From JBBQXY01 sp051004815 (lineage in GTDB: Bacteria > Chloroflexota > Ktedonobacteria > Ktedonobacterales > Ktedonobacteraceae): a DNA stretch of 50,177 nucleotides. Shown here piece by piece: positions 24,976 to 33,689 of the stretch; the first letter of the stretch is position 1, and the number at the start of each line of letters is the position of its first letter. Made by a program: the position numbers and the translations under genes. The notes beneath the pieces are model-generated. The model was not told where the DNA came from, did not search any database, and worked only from the letters and a program-made list of their open reading frames with translations. Location of the stretch: contig JBPCJY010000082.1 of assembly GCA_051004815.1 (NCBI GenBank), positions 1 to 50,177 on the forward strand. The letters run 5' to 3'.

Positions 24976-26217
24976 TCATTCACCTTTTTTCACACCTTCA
25001 AGATGCAGGCGCAGTAAGTTCAGCGCGGCAAGGACAGCATGCCGCTTGTTATCTTGGCGACTGCCACGCCAACCTGGCCCCATACCGGTGACAACACCAT
25101 CCGGTCCTTCAATAGCTATATGGACTGTGCCTACCGGTTTATCTTCCTGCTTGTCGGGGCCAGCCACACCAGTAATACCCATGCCAAAGTCGGCATCCAA
25201 TTGCTCGCGTACAACGTGAGCCATGGCACGCGCCGTTTCTTCGCTGATCGTGCCAAATTGCTCAATGGTCTCATGTGGCACTCCCATGTCTTCTTTGAGC
25301 TTCGCACTATACGCTACTATACCACCGATAAAGTGCTTGGAACTGCTTGGTACATCGGTCAAGGTACTGGATAGGAGGCCACCTGTCAGCGATTCCATTA
25401 CCGCTAACGATTGGTTGCGATCCTGTAATAGCTTTCCTACCACACTCTGTAAGGTTTCTTTATTCACGCCAAAGATGTGATGACCCAGGATTTTTCGTAC
25501 CTGGTCTTCCATTTCCGCAACCTGTTGTCTGGCCTCAGCTTCAGTTTCGGCTTTAGCGGTAATGCGTACATCGACAGCATCTTGTTTAGCATAGGTCGCG
25601 ATGGTGGGATTATTGGTATGTAAAAAAGCGTCCAGGCGTTCCTCGACCGTCGATTCTCCCATACCAGAAACGCGGAGGATACGCGTAAAAATCAAGCCAC
25701 CCGTATAGGGTTGCAAACGCGGGATGGCTTCTTGTTCCCACATACGATACATCTCACGCGGCACACCGGGCATTGCCACGATGATACGTTTATCCTTCTC
25801 AACCCACCACCCTGGTGCGGTACCCAACGGATTAGGGAGAGTTTGCGCGGAAGGAATCAGGTTCGCTTGCTTGATATTGCGTTCCGGCATCTTAGAAAAG
25901 CGTGCGGAAAACATGCCACGCAGTTCCGCCTCCAACGTTGGATCGACATGCAATGTCTCGTCGAGCAACATGCTGATCGATTCACGAGCGAGGTCGTCCT
26001 CGGTTGGGCCCAAACCACCCGTCATAATGATCAAGTCAGAGCGTTCCCAGGCACGCTGTAATGTTGCAACGATACGCCCAAGATTATCGCCCACCTGTGA
26101 GACATAAAAAAGATCAATGCCCAATGCACTCAAACTCTGTGCAAGATAGGTGGCATTGGTATCGGTAATGTGACCTAAAAGCAGTTCCGTACCACACGAG
26201 AGGATTTCCGCACGCAT
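24976..26217 (-). CDS. cinA: CinA family protein (nicotinamide-nucleotide amidase)
   Basis: 413 residues from the ATG at 26217; GGAGG lies 5 bases upstream, and the longer frame would add an atypical hydrophobic tail. The N-terminal COG1058/molybdopterin-binding-like domain (MRAEILSCGTELLLG, TGGLGPTEDDL) acts on ADP-ribose or NMN-like substrates. The C-terminal CinA domain has MESLTGGLLSSTLTDVPSSS and GITGVAGPDKQEDKPVGTV, with the serine of the S-L-T-G-G segment as the expected nucleophile for deamidating NMN in pyridine-nucleotide recycling. The length is normal for two-domain CinA. It is divergent from nrdJ, sharing a 359-bp control region. Confidence 0.92.
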   Translation of the reverse strand: MRAEILSCGTELLLGHITDTNATYLAQSLSALGIDLFYVSQVGDNLGRIVATLQRAWERSDLIIMTGGLGPTEDDLARESISMLLDETLHVDPTLEAELRGMFSARFSKMPERNIKQANLIPSAQTLPNPLGTAPGWWVEKDKRIIVAMPGVPREMYRMWEQEAIPRLQPYTGGLIFTRILRVSGMGESTVEERLDAFLHTNNPTIATYAKQDAVDVRITAKAETEAEARQQVAEMEDQVRKILGHHIFGVNKETLQSVVGKLLQDRNQSLAVMESLTGGLLSSTLTDVPSSSKHFIGGIVAYSAKLKEDMGVPHETIEQFGTISEETARAMAHVVREQLDADFGMGITGVAGPDKQEDKPVGTVHIAIEGPDGVVTGMGPGWRGSRQDNKRHAVLAALNLLRLHLEGVKKGE

Positions 26218-26299
26218 GAGGCCTCCAAAAATACTGATGACTATACAGAAAACAGTTAGCAAGAGAAAGATCGAGAGCTGGCGTAGCAAATGTCACATA

Positions 26300-26337
26300 C
26301 CTGGAATTATCCGCACGCTGGGAGCGTGGAGTCCAGG
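26300..26337. repeat. two-tier palindrome in the cinA-nrdJ control region
   Basis: An inner stem CACGCT/AGCGTG (26314-26319 / 26323-26328, 3-nt loop) is nested in CCTGGA/TCCAGG (26300-26305 / 26332-26337). It lies in the cinA leader on one strand and upstream of nrdJ on the other. Function unknown. Confidence 0.6.
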
Positions 26338-26385
26338 CATTGAAGCGCATCCGCACATGCTATCATATCATATCACACAAATGGA

Positions 26386-26431
26386 CATCAATATATTGTG
26401 TTGAATGCATAAGAAAATCAATATGTTGTGC
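26386..26431 (+). promoter_or_regulatory. two NrdR-like boxes upstream of nrdJ
   Basis: Box 1 is CATCAATATATTGTGT (26386-26401) and box 2 AATCAATATGTTGTGC (26416-26431). Their centres are 30 bp apart, about three helical turns. Both resemble the NrdR-box consensus (palindrome around CAATATATTG), and paired boxes before ribonucleotide reductase genes are the known arrangement. Box 2 ends 8 bases before the -35 element, consistent with repression by NrdR. Confidence 0.75.
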
Positions 26432-26439
26432 CAAAAGGC

Positions 26440-26468
26440 TTGAATTTAGCGTTTTTTCTGAGTATACT
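26440..26468 (+). promoter_or_regulatory. nrdJ promoter
   Basis: TTGAAT (26440-26445) and TATACT (26463-26468) with a 17-bp spacer. This leaves a leader of about 100 bases before the GTG at 26577. The leader is too short for a cobalamin riboswitch. Confidence 0.75.
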
Positions 26469-26576
26469 GTGTTGCGTAGACAAAAAAAGAAGCGAGGCAC
26501 TCAGCATTACCACGCTATACAAGTGAGGCATGTTACCTTTGTAACGTCACGTATTTTGGAAAAAGGAGCTATCGAG

Positions 26577-29408
26577 GTGTTAGAACAGCAGAAGCAAGTT
26601 TCTCAGGTTGGTACTGGTGTAGAGAAGCGGACAGAGTTAGAGGGCATTCGCCAAAAAGTGTTCATGGACAGATATTCGTTGAAAGACCCGTCAGGGAAGC
26701 CCTTGGAACACTATCCAGAGCAGCTTTGGGCGCGGGTGGCTCGCGGTATTGCCGAGGTAGAGACAACACCAGAGAAGCAAGCTTTCTGGGAAAAGCGTTT
26801 TTACGAGGTGCTGTCCAACTTTCAGTTTGTGCCAGGTGGGCGTATTCTGGCGGGAGCCGGTTCGGGCCATCAGGTTACATTTTACAACTGTATGCCACCT
26901 GACCAGGAAGTGCTTACAGCAGATGGTTATCGACCAATTTCCGAAATCAAGATTGGCGATCTTGTAGTGACACATCGCAATCGTCTGCGTCCAGTATTGC
27001 ATAAGTTTGAGCGCGAGACTGAGGAAACACTCTACATCATTCGACCTAAGAAAATAGGCTATGATGATTTGCGTGTGACAGGCGATCACAAAGTATATGT
27101 TGTTCGTTCGGAGTGGGTTAACAAACATAAGTCGCGTGATGGTCTGCATTTGCAACATGAGCCAGATTGGATTCCCGCCAAGGAAATTAAACCGGGTGAT
27201 TACGTTGCCGTCACATATAACTACGAGGAAGGCTCTCCCGACATAATCTCCTTTGAATACGATGACCTCAAATGGGTGCGGGTCGATGAAATTGCTGTTG
27301 AAGATTATGCTGGCATGGTGCTGGATATTGAGGTTGAGGAAGATCACTCATTCATTTCAGCTGGTATTGTGGTCTCAAACTGCTATGTCATCCCTAGCCC
27401 GGAAGATAGTCGCCAAGGAATTCTCGACAATCTGAAAGTCATGACAGAGATTATGGCCCGTGGTGGCGGTGTCGGCATCAATCTTTCCTCGCTGCGCCCG
27501 CGTGGCTCGTACATCAAAACCGTCAATGGTACCGCGTCGGGACCTTGCTCATGGGCGCAGCTCTACTCTGTAGCCACGGGGGATGTGATTCAACAAGGGG
27601 GCTCCCGGAGGGGCGCTTTAATGCTAATGCTTGATGACACCCATCCCGACGTGGAAGAGTTCATCACCGTCAAGCGCACGGCGGGCAAGATTGAACACGC
27701 CAATCTCTCCGTCAGCGTCTCTGATGCCTTCATGGAAGCGGTCAAGAATGACTCCGACTGGGATCTCATCTGGCAAGGTGAGGTCAAGAAGACGATCCGC
27801 GCACGCGACTTGTGGGACTTGATTTGTAAATCAGCCTGGGCATCGGCGGAGCCAGGCATGGTCTTTATGGATCGCTATAACAAGATGTCGAATACCTGGT
27901 ACTATGAGGATATTCGTTGTGTGAATCCATGTGGCGAGCAGGGACTTCCGGCATTTGGCGTATGTAATTTAGGAGCGTTGAATTTATCAGCTTTCGTGCA
28001 TAACGGGCAGATGAATTGGCAGCGTTTGGCCGAGATGAGCAAGGTTGCTATGCGCTTCCTGGACAATGTCATCGATGCCAACGAATACTTCATTGAGGAG
28101 AACAGGCAGGCGCAGCTTGGCACACGGCGTACAGGATTAGGCACGATGGGACTAGCCGACGCCCTCATCAAGATGAAGATTACCTATGGTAGCGAGGCAT
28201 CGGTACCGATCATTGAGCGCATCTATAGCGTTATTCGTGATGCCGCTTATGAAGAATCGGCGGATATCGCGGCGGAGAAAGGCGCATTCCCCCACTTTGA
28301 GCGCGATAAATATATGCAAGGACAGTTCATCAAGCAACTGCCCAGGGCGATCCAGGGCAAGATTAAAGAGCAAGGTATCCGCAACGCGGTGCTCTTAACC
28401 CAGGCACCCACCGGCACAACCAGTCTCTTCGCGGGGGTTAGCTCTGGCATTGAGCCAGTCTACGATTTTGCCATGGTACGGCGTGATCGCACGGGCGAGC
28501 ATATCATGTACCATCCATTGCTGGAGGAATGGCGCGAAAAGCATCCCAATGAGACAACACCGGAATACTTCGTTGCTTCTAACGATATGACACCGGAAGA
28601 GCATGTGCGTGTACAGGCCACCATCCAACGCTATACCGACTCCAGTATCAGCAAGACGGTGAATGCGCCCAACAACCATACGGTTGAGGATGTACAAAAT
28701 CTCTATCGGCTCGCGTATGAGATGGGCTGCAAGGGCATCACCTATTACCGCGATGGGTCACGTGACGCGGTGCTGACCCGAGTCGAGGATGAGAAGAAGC
28801 AACAACAGGCAGCAGTGTTGGAGCCTGTAACCTCCATCCAGGACGGTATCAAGGCACGGCCAACCGTGGTGCAGGGTTACACCCGCCAGGTGAGCGCACC
28901 GGAAGGGAAGATCAATGTCACCATCAACAGCGACGAGCATGGGCCATTGGAAGTTTTCGTCAACGTTGGGAAAGCCGGTAGTGATATTGCTGCCCTGGCC
29001 GAGGCTGTGGGTCGCTTGATCTCGCTCAACCTGCGCGTGCTCAGTCCGCTCTCGCAAACTGATCGTGCCAAAGAGATCGCGGAGCAGTTGCGTGGTATCG
29101 GTGGCAGCCGCTCTGTTGGCTTCGGTATGCAGCAGGTGCGTTCGCTGCCAGATGCAGTCGCTCGTGCATTGGAATTGCACATGGAAACGATGGAGGAAGA
29201 GGCAACGCACGAGACAGCTCCTAAAAACGGGGTCAACGGCAAAAAAGAGAACGGTAACGGTAATGGTGGACATAGTGACACTGCTGAGCCAACCACACTG
29301 AGCCATCTGAGCACCACGGGCAATCTCTGTCCCAAGTGTGGCTGTAACACGATGGTACACGAGGAAGGGTGCCGCAAGTGCTACAATTGCGGACATAGCG
29401 AGTGTTAA
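26577..29408 (+). CDS. nrdJ: B12-dependent (class II) ribonucleotide reductase with intein
   Basis: 943 residues from the GTG at 26577, chosen because AGGAG lies 8 bases upstream and the upstream frame (to 26340) runs through the promoter and NrdR boxes. The host protein makes deoxyribonucleotides using adenosylcobalamin. Visible parts: an N-terminal domain, FYN|CYVIPSPEDS around the intein insertion, GGVGINLSSLRPRGS, the active-site loop NPCGEQGLPAFGVCNLG, APTGTTSLFAGVSSGIEP, a Lys/Asn-rich linker, and a C-terminal zinc-ribbon-like segment LCPKCGCNT...CRKCYNCGHSEC. A mini-intein of 164 residues (26889-27380) interrupts it just before a conserved cysteine. Splicing is required for a working enzyme. 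Regulation by NrdR is suggested by the paired boxes upstream. A perfect hairpin lies 70 bases past the stop. Confidence 0.93.
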   Translation: MLEQQKQVSQVGTGVEKRTELEGIRQKVFMDRYSLKDPSGKPLEHYPEQLWARVARGIAEVETTPEKQAFWEKRFYEVLSNFQFVPGGRILAGAGSGHQVTFYNCMPPDQEVLTADGYRPISEIKIGDLVVTHRNRLRPVLHKFERETEETLYIIRPKKIGYDDLRVTGDHKVYVVRSEWVNKHKSRDGLHLQHEPDWIPAKEIKPGDYVAVTYNYEEGSPDIISFEYDDLKWVRVDEIAVEDYAGMVLDIEVEEDHSFISAGIVVSNCYVIPSPEDSRQGILDNLKVMTEIMARGGGVGINLSSLRPRGSYIKTVNGTASGPCSWAQLYSVATGDVIQQGGSRRGALMLMLDDTHPDVEEFITVKRTAGKIEHANLSVSVSDAFMEAVKNDSDWDLIWQGEVKKTIRARDLWDLICKSAWASAEPGMVFMDRYNKMSNTWYYEDIRCVNPCGEQGLPAFGVCNLGALNLSAFVHNGQMNWQRLAEMSKVAMRFLDNVIDANEYFIEENRQAQLGTRRTGLGTMGLADALIKMKITYGSEASVPIIERIYSVIRDAAYEESADIAAEKGAFPHFERDKYMQGQFIKQLPRAIQGKIKEQGIRNAVLLTQAPTGTTSLFAGVSSGIEPVYDFAMVRRDRTGEHIMYHPLLEEWREKHPNETTPEYFVASNDMTPEEHVRVQATIQRYTDSSISKTVNAPNNHTVEDVQNLYRLAYEMGCKGITYYRDGSRDAVLTRVEDEKKQQQAAVLEPVTSIQDGIKARPTVVQGYTRQVSAPEGKINVTINSDEHGPLEVFVNVGKAGSDIAALAEAVGRLISLNLRVLSPLSQTDRAKEIAEQLRGIGGSRSVGFGMQQVRSLPDAVARALELHMETMEEEATHETAPKNGVNGKKENGNGNGGHSDTAEPTTLSHLSTTGNLCPKCGCNTMVHEEGCRKCYNCGHSEC
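26889..27380 (+). other. mini-intein inside nrdJ (164 residues)
   Basis: The intein begins with Cys1 (CMPPDQEVLTADGYRPISEI, block A). It has the block B motif VTGDHKVYV with the usual Thr and His, the block F region GMVLDIEVEEDHSFISAG, and ends IVVSN (block G) before the extein cysteine of CYVIPSP. At 164 residues there is no room for a homing endonuclease. The residue before the terminal Asn is Ser rather than the usual His, so the penultimate histidine is missing, which some active inteins tolerate. Confidence 0.92.
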
Positions 29409-29477
29409 GTCCAGACTAATCTTTGGGAACCCGGGTACTCTGTAGTAAGACCTGGAGAGCGGTTTCAGACCGTTAGA

Positions 29478-29521
29478 GACAACGATTGGCAACACACGTG
29501 CGTGCGTTGCCAATCGTTGTC
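29478..29521. terminator. perfect 16-bp hairpin after nrdJ
   Basis: GACAACGATTGGCAAC (29478-29493) and its exact complement (29506-29521) with a 12-nt loop lie between nrdJ and the opposite iminopeptidase remnant. There is no U tract. Confidence 0.75.
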
Positions 29522-29548
29522 ATTAAGCAGCCGGGAGCCGCTTCAGTT

Positions 29549-30058
29549 TCACCTGGACTCCGCTTCGACGCTTTCGATAAAGGCCCGCACGGTCGCCAGG
29601 TAAAGTTCTCGCTCTTCGACGTGAGCCATATGGGAACTCTGCTCAAAAAGCACCCACTCTGAACCAGCAATGCCTTTATGCATTACTTCATTAATCAATG
29701 GGGTTGACTCGTCATAACGTCCCGAGGTGATCAATACAGGGACGCGGATCTGTGAGAGCTGATCAGTGCGATTCCAATCTTTGATGGTTCCAATCACATG
29801 AAATTCGCTGGGGCCATTCATTGTGTAATAAACTTGCCCTACCTGATCCATAGCTCGCTGGACGTGCTCCGGTATGGGTTTCAGGCGGATGACATGACGG
29901 TCGTAAAAGACCGTCATGGCTTGCAAATATTCAGGATCGTCGGTCGTACCTGCTTGCTCATGACGCAGCAGGATCGCTTGTACGTCCGGTGGCAATGCTT
30001 CGCGCAAGCGGTTAGCCTCGGCGATCCACAGAGGAATGCTCGAGGTGCTACTGGCAAG
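29549..30058 (-). pseudogene. C-terminal remnant of a proline iminopeptidase-like hydrolase
   Basis: Hand translation past the first ATG (30007) shows the frame continuing as ASSTSSIPLWIAEANRLR, which matches the middle of TricornF1-type proline iminopeptidases, up to about 30058. The rest carries the catalytic Asp (SGRYDESTP) and His (SSHMAHVEE) but the nucleophile serine half is gone. At the break the opposite strand turns into the interior of a regulator gene, so the two divergent genes seem to have lost their facing 5' parts in one deletion. The fragment ends normally at its stop and cannot be a working hydrolase. Confidence 0.8.
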
Positions 30059-31254
30059 GCTGTAAGCGAGGTAGAGGCCATTTGCCAGCAGGTGGATCGC
30101 CTTCCCCTGGCAATCGAGCTAGCAGCTATGCACGTCAAACTTCTTCCCCTATCCGAATTGCAAAAGCGTCTTAACCACCGCCTGACGCTCCTACGTGATG
30201 GGGCAAGAGACCTTCCCAAACGCCAGCAGACAATGGAAAACGCGATTGCTTGGAGCTATGAGCTACTCACTGAGGAACACCAGCAGTGTTTCCGCGCCCT
30301 CGGCGTCTTCGTAGGAGGCTGGACGCTTGAAGCGGCTGAAGAGATCTGCCAGGATCGACAAAACACGATGTCAGAAACGTTCGTACTCATCCTCGCGGCT
30401 CTTGTAGACGCCAGCCTCATCCAGGTAGAGATACCAACAGAGGGTAGGGAACGCTTTGGAATGCTTGAGATGATTCGGGAGTACGCCCTGGAACAGCTAA
30501 GCACCGCAAGAGAGGAAGAACTGTGTCGTCGGCGGCATGCTGCCTATTATGCACGGCTGGCAGAAACCATTATGGCATACTTTGGGGTAGAGCAGGGAGC
30601 ACGCAAGTCGCACTTTGCATTGACGCTGGAATTGCCCAACGCTCGTGCCGCTCTAGAATGGGCCGAGGAGAAGAACGAGGCGGAATTGGGATTGCGACTA
30701 GCAGGCTTCGCACGTCTCTGGCATGTGCAAGGGCAGATGAGCGAGGCTGAGCAGTGGATGGAACGCATGCTAGCACTCGACCAGCGAGCAAGAGAGCAAG
30801 GAGAACAGGCCGCACCGCTCCCACTACGCATAGCAATGCTTTATGGCTTCGGGCGAACGCAGGTGCGACACGGAAGGACGGAGCAGCGTGCGGAAGTGTA
30901 CGCGAACGAAGCTTTGTACCTTGCCCAAAGCATTGGTGATCAGAACGGCATATGTAATGCCTACGCGACGCTCGGCATGATCGCTCAAGCAAACGGTAAA
31001 CTCGACGAGGCAGAGCATGCCTATATCGAAAGTGATGCGCTTGCCAGGCAGTTAAAGCATAGCGGCCTGTAGCAGCTCTGCGTGAACAGATACAGGCTCC
31101 ACTCCTCCAAGCCCAGCGCGAAGCGTTCGAGCAAACGGTTGCGACTGCAAGAGCAGCACTCGACGAGGCGAGCTTTGCCAGGGAGTGGAATGCAGGAACA
31201 ATGCTCACACAGGACGAAGCGATTGACAATGCTTTGTCTGAAGTGGGTACGTAG
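30059..31254 (+). pseudogene. remnant of an AfsR/LuxR-type ATPase-TPR regulator
   Basis: From about 30059 the plus frame reads VEAICQQVDRLPLAIELAA, then RLTLLRDGARDLPKRQQTM and AIAWSYELLTEEHQQCFRAL. This is the winged-helix part of NB-ARC/STAND regulators with TPR repeats behind it (to 31072). The P-loop half is missing, and no start codon of its own is credible. After the stop at 31070-31072 the homology resumes in another frame (AALREQIQAPLLQAQREAFE to DEAIDNALSEV, ending 31254). Intact relatives have more TPRs between these parts, so there was an internal deletion with a frameshift. The gene is dead at both places. Confidence 0.78.
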
Positions 31255-31340
31255 CAGCGAATATGAATGGAAAGTGGAGGGTCAGCACTAAGTCTGGCCC
31301 TTGTATTCACTCGATGTATGCTAACCCCCAGATGATCCTG

Positions 31341-31400
31341 CTAATATGTTATATTAGTATTTAATCATACCTCTCGTACTGACATTCATTGATGAATGTC
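31341..31400. promoter_or_regulatory. two operator-like palindromes before the acyl-CoA ligase
   Basis: CTAATAT-GTT-ATATTAG (31341-31357) and GACATTCATTGATGAATGTC (31381-31400, 9-bp arms around TG) lie about 100-160 bases before the ligase ATG. Spacing and symmetry suggest dimeric repressor sites. No adjacent regulator was identified. Confidence 0.45.
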
Positions 31401-31503
31401 GTTGCCAGCAGCCGCTCTATCGCGGCTGCAAAAGTATCGATTGTGGCAAACATAATGAGGCACATACAGTAACGGTAGTGCCGATGCTTCAGGAGGTCAT
31501 CCA

Positions 31504-33135
31504 ATGGAAACACCCTTATCCCCACTTGAATTCCTACGCCGCGCACGGCGCTTGTATCCTGAGCGCGAGGCTGTTGTTGACGAGGATCTGCGCTTGACGT
31601 ACGCAGAGTTTGGTAGACGTTGTGATCGCTGGTCTGCCGCGCTCCAGCACCTGGGCGTCAGTAAGGGCGACCGCGTCGCCTACATCGCCCCCAACACACA
31701 TTCCCAACTTGAGTCCTTTTACGCCGTACCCCAGATTGGAGCGGTACTCGTCCCGATCAACTATCGTCTCGTCGCTGACGATTTCGCCTACATCATCGAG
31801 CATAGTGGTGCGAAGGTGGTTTGTGTCCATAGCGACTATTTAGAAGATGTCGAGCGTATTCGCCATGAGTTGCCGGAGGTCAAGCACGTCGTGGCACTCG
31901 AAGGTCTGACCGATCCCTTACGCGAAGCGGGCTGGCTTGACTACGAGACCATGCTGGAGAATGCGCCAGAAACCTTCACCCGCCCACCGATTGCCGAGGA
32001 TGAGCTGCTGACCATCAACTATACCAGCGGCACGACCTCGCGCCCCAAAGGCGTGATGATTACCCATCGCAATGCGTATATGAACGTGGTCAGCACGCTA
32101 ATCCATGTCTCAATGTCGCCTGCTGATCGCTACCTGTGGACGCTGCCGATGTTTCATGCCAATGGGTGGACCTTCGTCTGGATTGTCACTGCTGTTGGTG
32201 GAACCCATGTGTGCCTGCGCAAGGTGGAACCGCGTGCGATCTTCACGCTGATTCGCGATGAAGGAATAACGCTGCTCTGTGCAGCACCAACTATCCTTAT
32301 CGCCATCGCCAATGCGTCTGAGGAGGTGCGGCGTATCTTGCTACCCACTGAGGCCGGGTCAACCCCATCCGCGAAGGGGTCGGAGCAGCGCACTGTGCGT
32401 GTATTGACGGCAGGCGCACCACCTGCCGCGGCAACCATCGAGCGGATCGAGGGCGAACTAGGATGGGAGATCACGCAGGTGTATGGCCTGACCGAGACTG
32501 CCCCCTTCATCACCATCTGCGAACCACGCCCAGAGCATGCCGCGCTCTCTCCCCAGGCACGCGCAACCATCAAGGCCCGCCAGGGAGTGGAATTGATCAC
32601 TTCTGGTGAATTGCTGGTAATCGATGAACAAGGCAAAGAGGTTCCGCACGATGGGGCGACCCTTGGCGAAATTGTAGCACGCGGCAATGTCGTCATGAAA
32701 GGCTATTACAACGACCCTGAAGCGACGGCACGCGCCTTTGAGGGAGGCTGGTTTCATACAGGCGACGCGGCAGTCGTCCATCCTGATGGCTATGCCGAAA
32801 TCCGCGATCGCCTCAAGGACGTAATCATCAGTGGGGGCGAGAATATCTCCTCAGTTGAGGTTGAGGGTATGCTCCTGCGTCACCCGGCGATACAGGAGGC
32901 TGCGGTCGTGGGCCTGCCCGATGTGCAATGGGGCGAGGCTCCGCACGCATTTGTCGTACTCAAGGCAGGGCAGAGCGCAACAGAGGAGGAGCTACGTACC
33001 TTCGTTCGCGACCGCATGGCACACTTCAAAGTGCCTAAGTCGTTCACGTTTGTTCCTGAATTGCCCAAAACTGCCACCGGCAAAATCCAGAAATATGTAC
33101 TACGTGGCGGCAGAGCGGCGATCACCACACAGTAA
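31504..33135 (+). CDS. fatty-acid/acyl-CoA ligase (AMP-forming)
   Basis: 543 residues of the ANL superfamily. The P-loop is YTSGTTSRPKGVMITHRN. The adenylate-binding region includes QVYGLTETAPF, the hinge FHTGDAAVVHPDGYAEIRDR, the A8 motif DVIISGGENISSVEVE, and the catalytic lysine of the C-terminal domain in PKTATGKIQKYVLR. It should activate a carboxylic acid to acyl-AMP and then to acyl-CoA. It resembles medium-chain acyl-CoA synthetases; the substrate is not fixed. AGGAGG lies about 6 bases before the ATG. Two palindromes upstream may control it, and a 28-bp palindrome lies downstream. Confidence 0.9.
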   Translation: METPLSPLEFLRRARRLYPEREAVVDEDLRLTYAEFGRRCDRWSAALQHLGVSKGDRVAYIAPNTHSQLESFYAVPQIGAVLVPINYRLVADDFAYIIEHSGAKVVCVHSDYLEDVERIRHELPEVKHVVALEGLTDPLREAGWLDYETMLENAPETFTRPPIAEDELLTINYTSGTTSRPKGVMITHRNAYMNVVSTLIHVSMSPADRYLWTLPMFHANGWTFVWIVTAVGGTHVCLRKVEPRAIFTLIRDEGITLLCAAPTILIAIANASEEVRRILLPTEAGSTPSAKGSEQRTVRVLTAGAPPAAATIERIEGELGWEITQVYGLTETAPFITICEPRPEHAALSPQARATIKARQGVELITSGELLVIDEQGKEVPHDGATLGEIVARGNVVMKGYYNDPEATARAFEGGWFHTGDAAVVHPDGYAEIRDRLKDVIISGGENISSVEVEGMLLRHPAIQEAAVVGLPDVQWGEAPHAFVVLKAGQSATEEELRTFVRDRMAHFKVPKSFTFVPELPKTATGKIQKYVLRGGRAAITTQ

Positions 33136-33203
33136 TCTGCTTGGGGCAGAGAAATATGTGTCTTTTCCGCACTCTATACATCGAAGGTAAGCTCAAGGAA
33201 ATT

Positions 33204-33231
33204 CAAGCACCAGAGAATTCTCTGGTGCTTG
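33204..33231. terminator. 28-bp perfect palindrome
   Basis: CAAGCACCAGAGAA is followed directly by its complement, with no loop at all in the DNA; in RNA the centre (GAATTC) would open. It lies between the ligase and DUF2277 genes, 69 bases after the ligase stop, and has no U tract. Confidence 0.65.
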
Positions 33232-33407
33232 TCTGTGCCAATGTCGTGGTGCTGAATCTCAAAAAAAGCAAGATTAGAGAAGTTTTTTGCTTTCCCGTTT
33301 GCTATAATGGTCAAGTGACCAGAAGGTGCCTACTGAACGGAAAAATAAAAGGCGTCAATGTGTTCTTTGGTCGTCCTTAAGTAGCCCCAACAAGCGAGGG
33401 AACGCTA

Positions 33408-33689
33408 ATGTGTAGAAATATCAAACCTCTCTTCAACTTCGAACCGCCTGTGAGCGAGGATGAGATTCGTGCGGCCTCACTACAATTCGTGCGCAAGGTG
33501 AGCGGCTTCCACAAGCCATCGAAAGCCAATGAAGCTGCATTCCTGGCGGCAGTTGACGAGATAGCCGCAGTCGCCAGCACCCTTCTCAGCTCGCTCGAGA
33601 CGAACACACCACCGAGGAACCGCACAGAGGAGGCTGTCAAGGCGCAGGCACGCGCTGCCCAGAGGTTTCCCAAAACGAGGCAATCATGA
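33408..33689 (+). CDS. DUF2277 family protein
   Basis: 93 residues. The opening MCRNIKPLFNFEPPVSEDEI, then AASLQFVRKVSGFHKPSKANE, is the conserved core of DUF2277, a small bacterial family of unknown function. The family protein is nearly always this length. Its stop overlaps the start of the amidase gene by 4 bp, so the two are translationally coupled. Confidence 0.88.
   Translation: MCRNIKPLFNFEPPVSEDEIRAASLQFVRKVSGFHKPSKANEAAFLAAVDEIAAVASTLLSSLETNTPPRNRTEEAVKAQARAAQRFPKTRQS

Noticed and set aside
26475..26576. Cobalamin riboswitch before nrdJ
   Set aside because: The leader is only about 100 bases and lacks a recognisable B12-box. Paired NrdR boxes explain control better.
29798..30058. 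N-terminal part of the long plus-strand frame leading into the regulator remnant
   Set aside because: It is antisense to the iminopeptidase remnant and is open only by chance; real homology begins near 30059.
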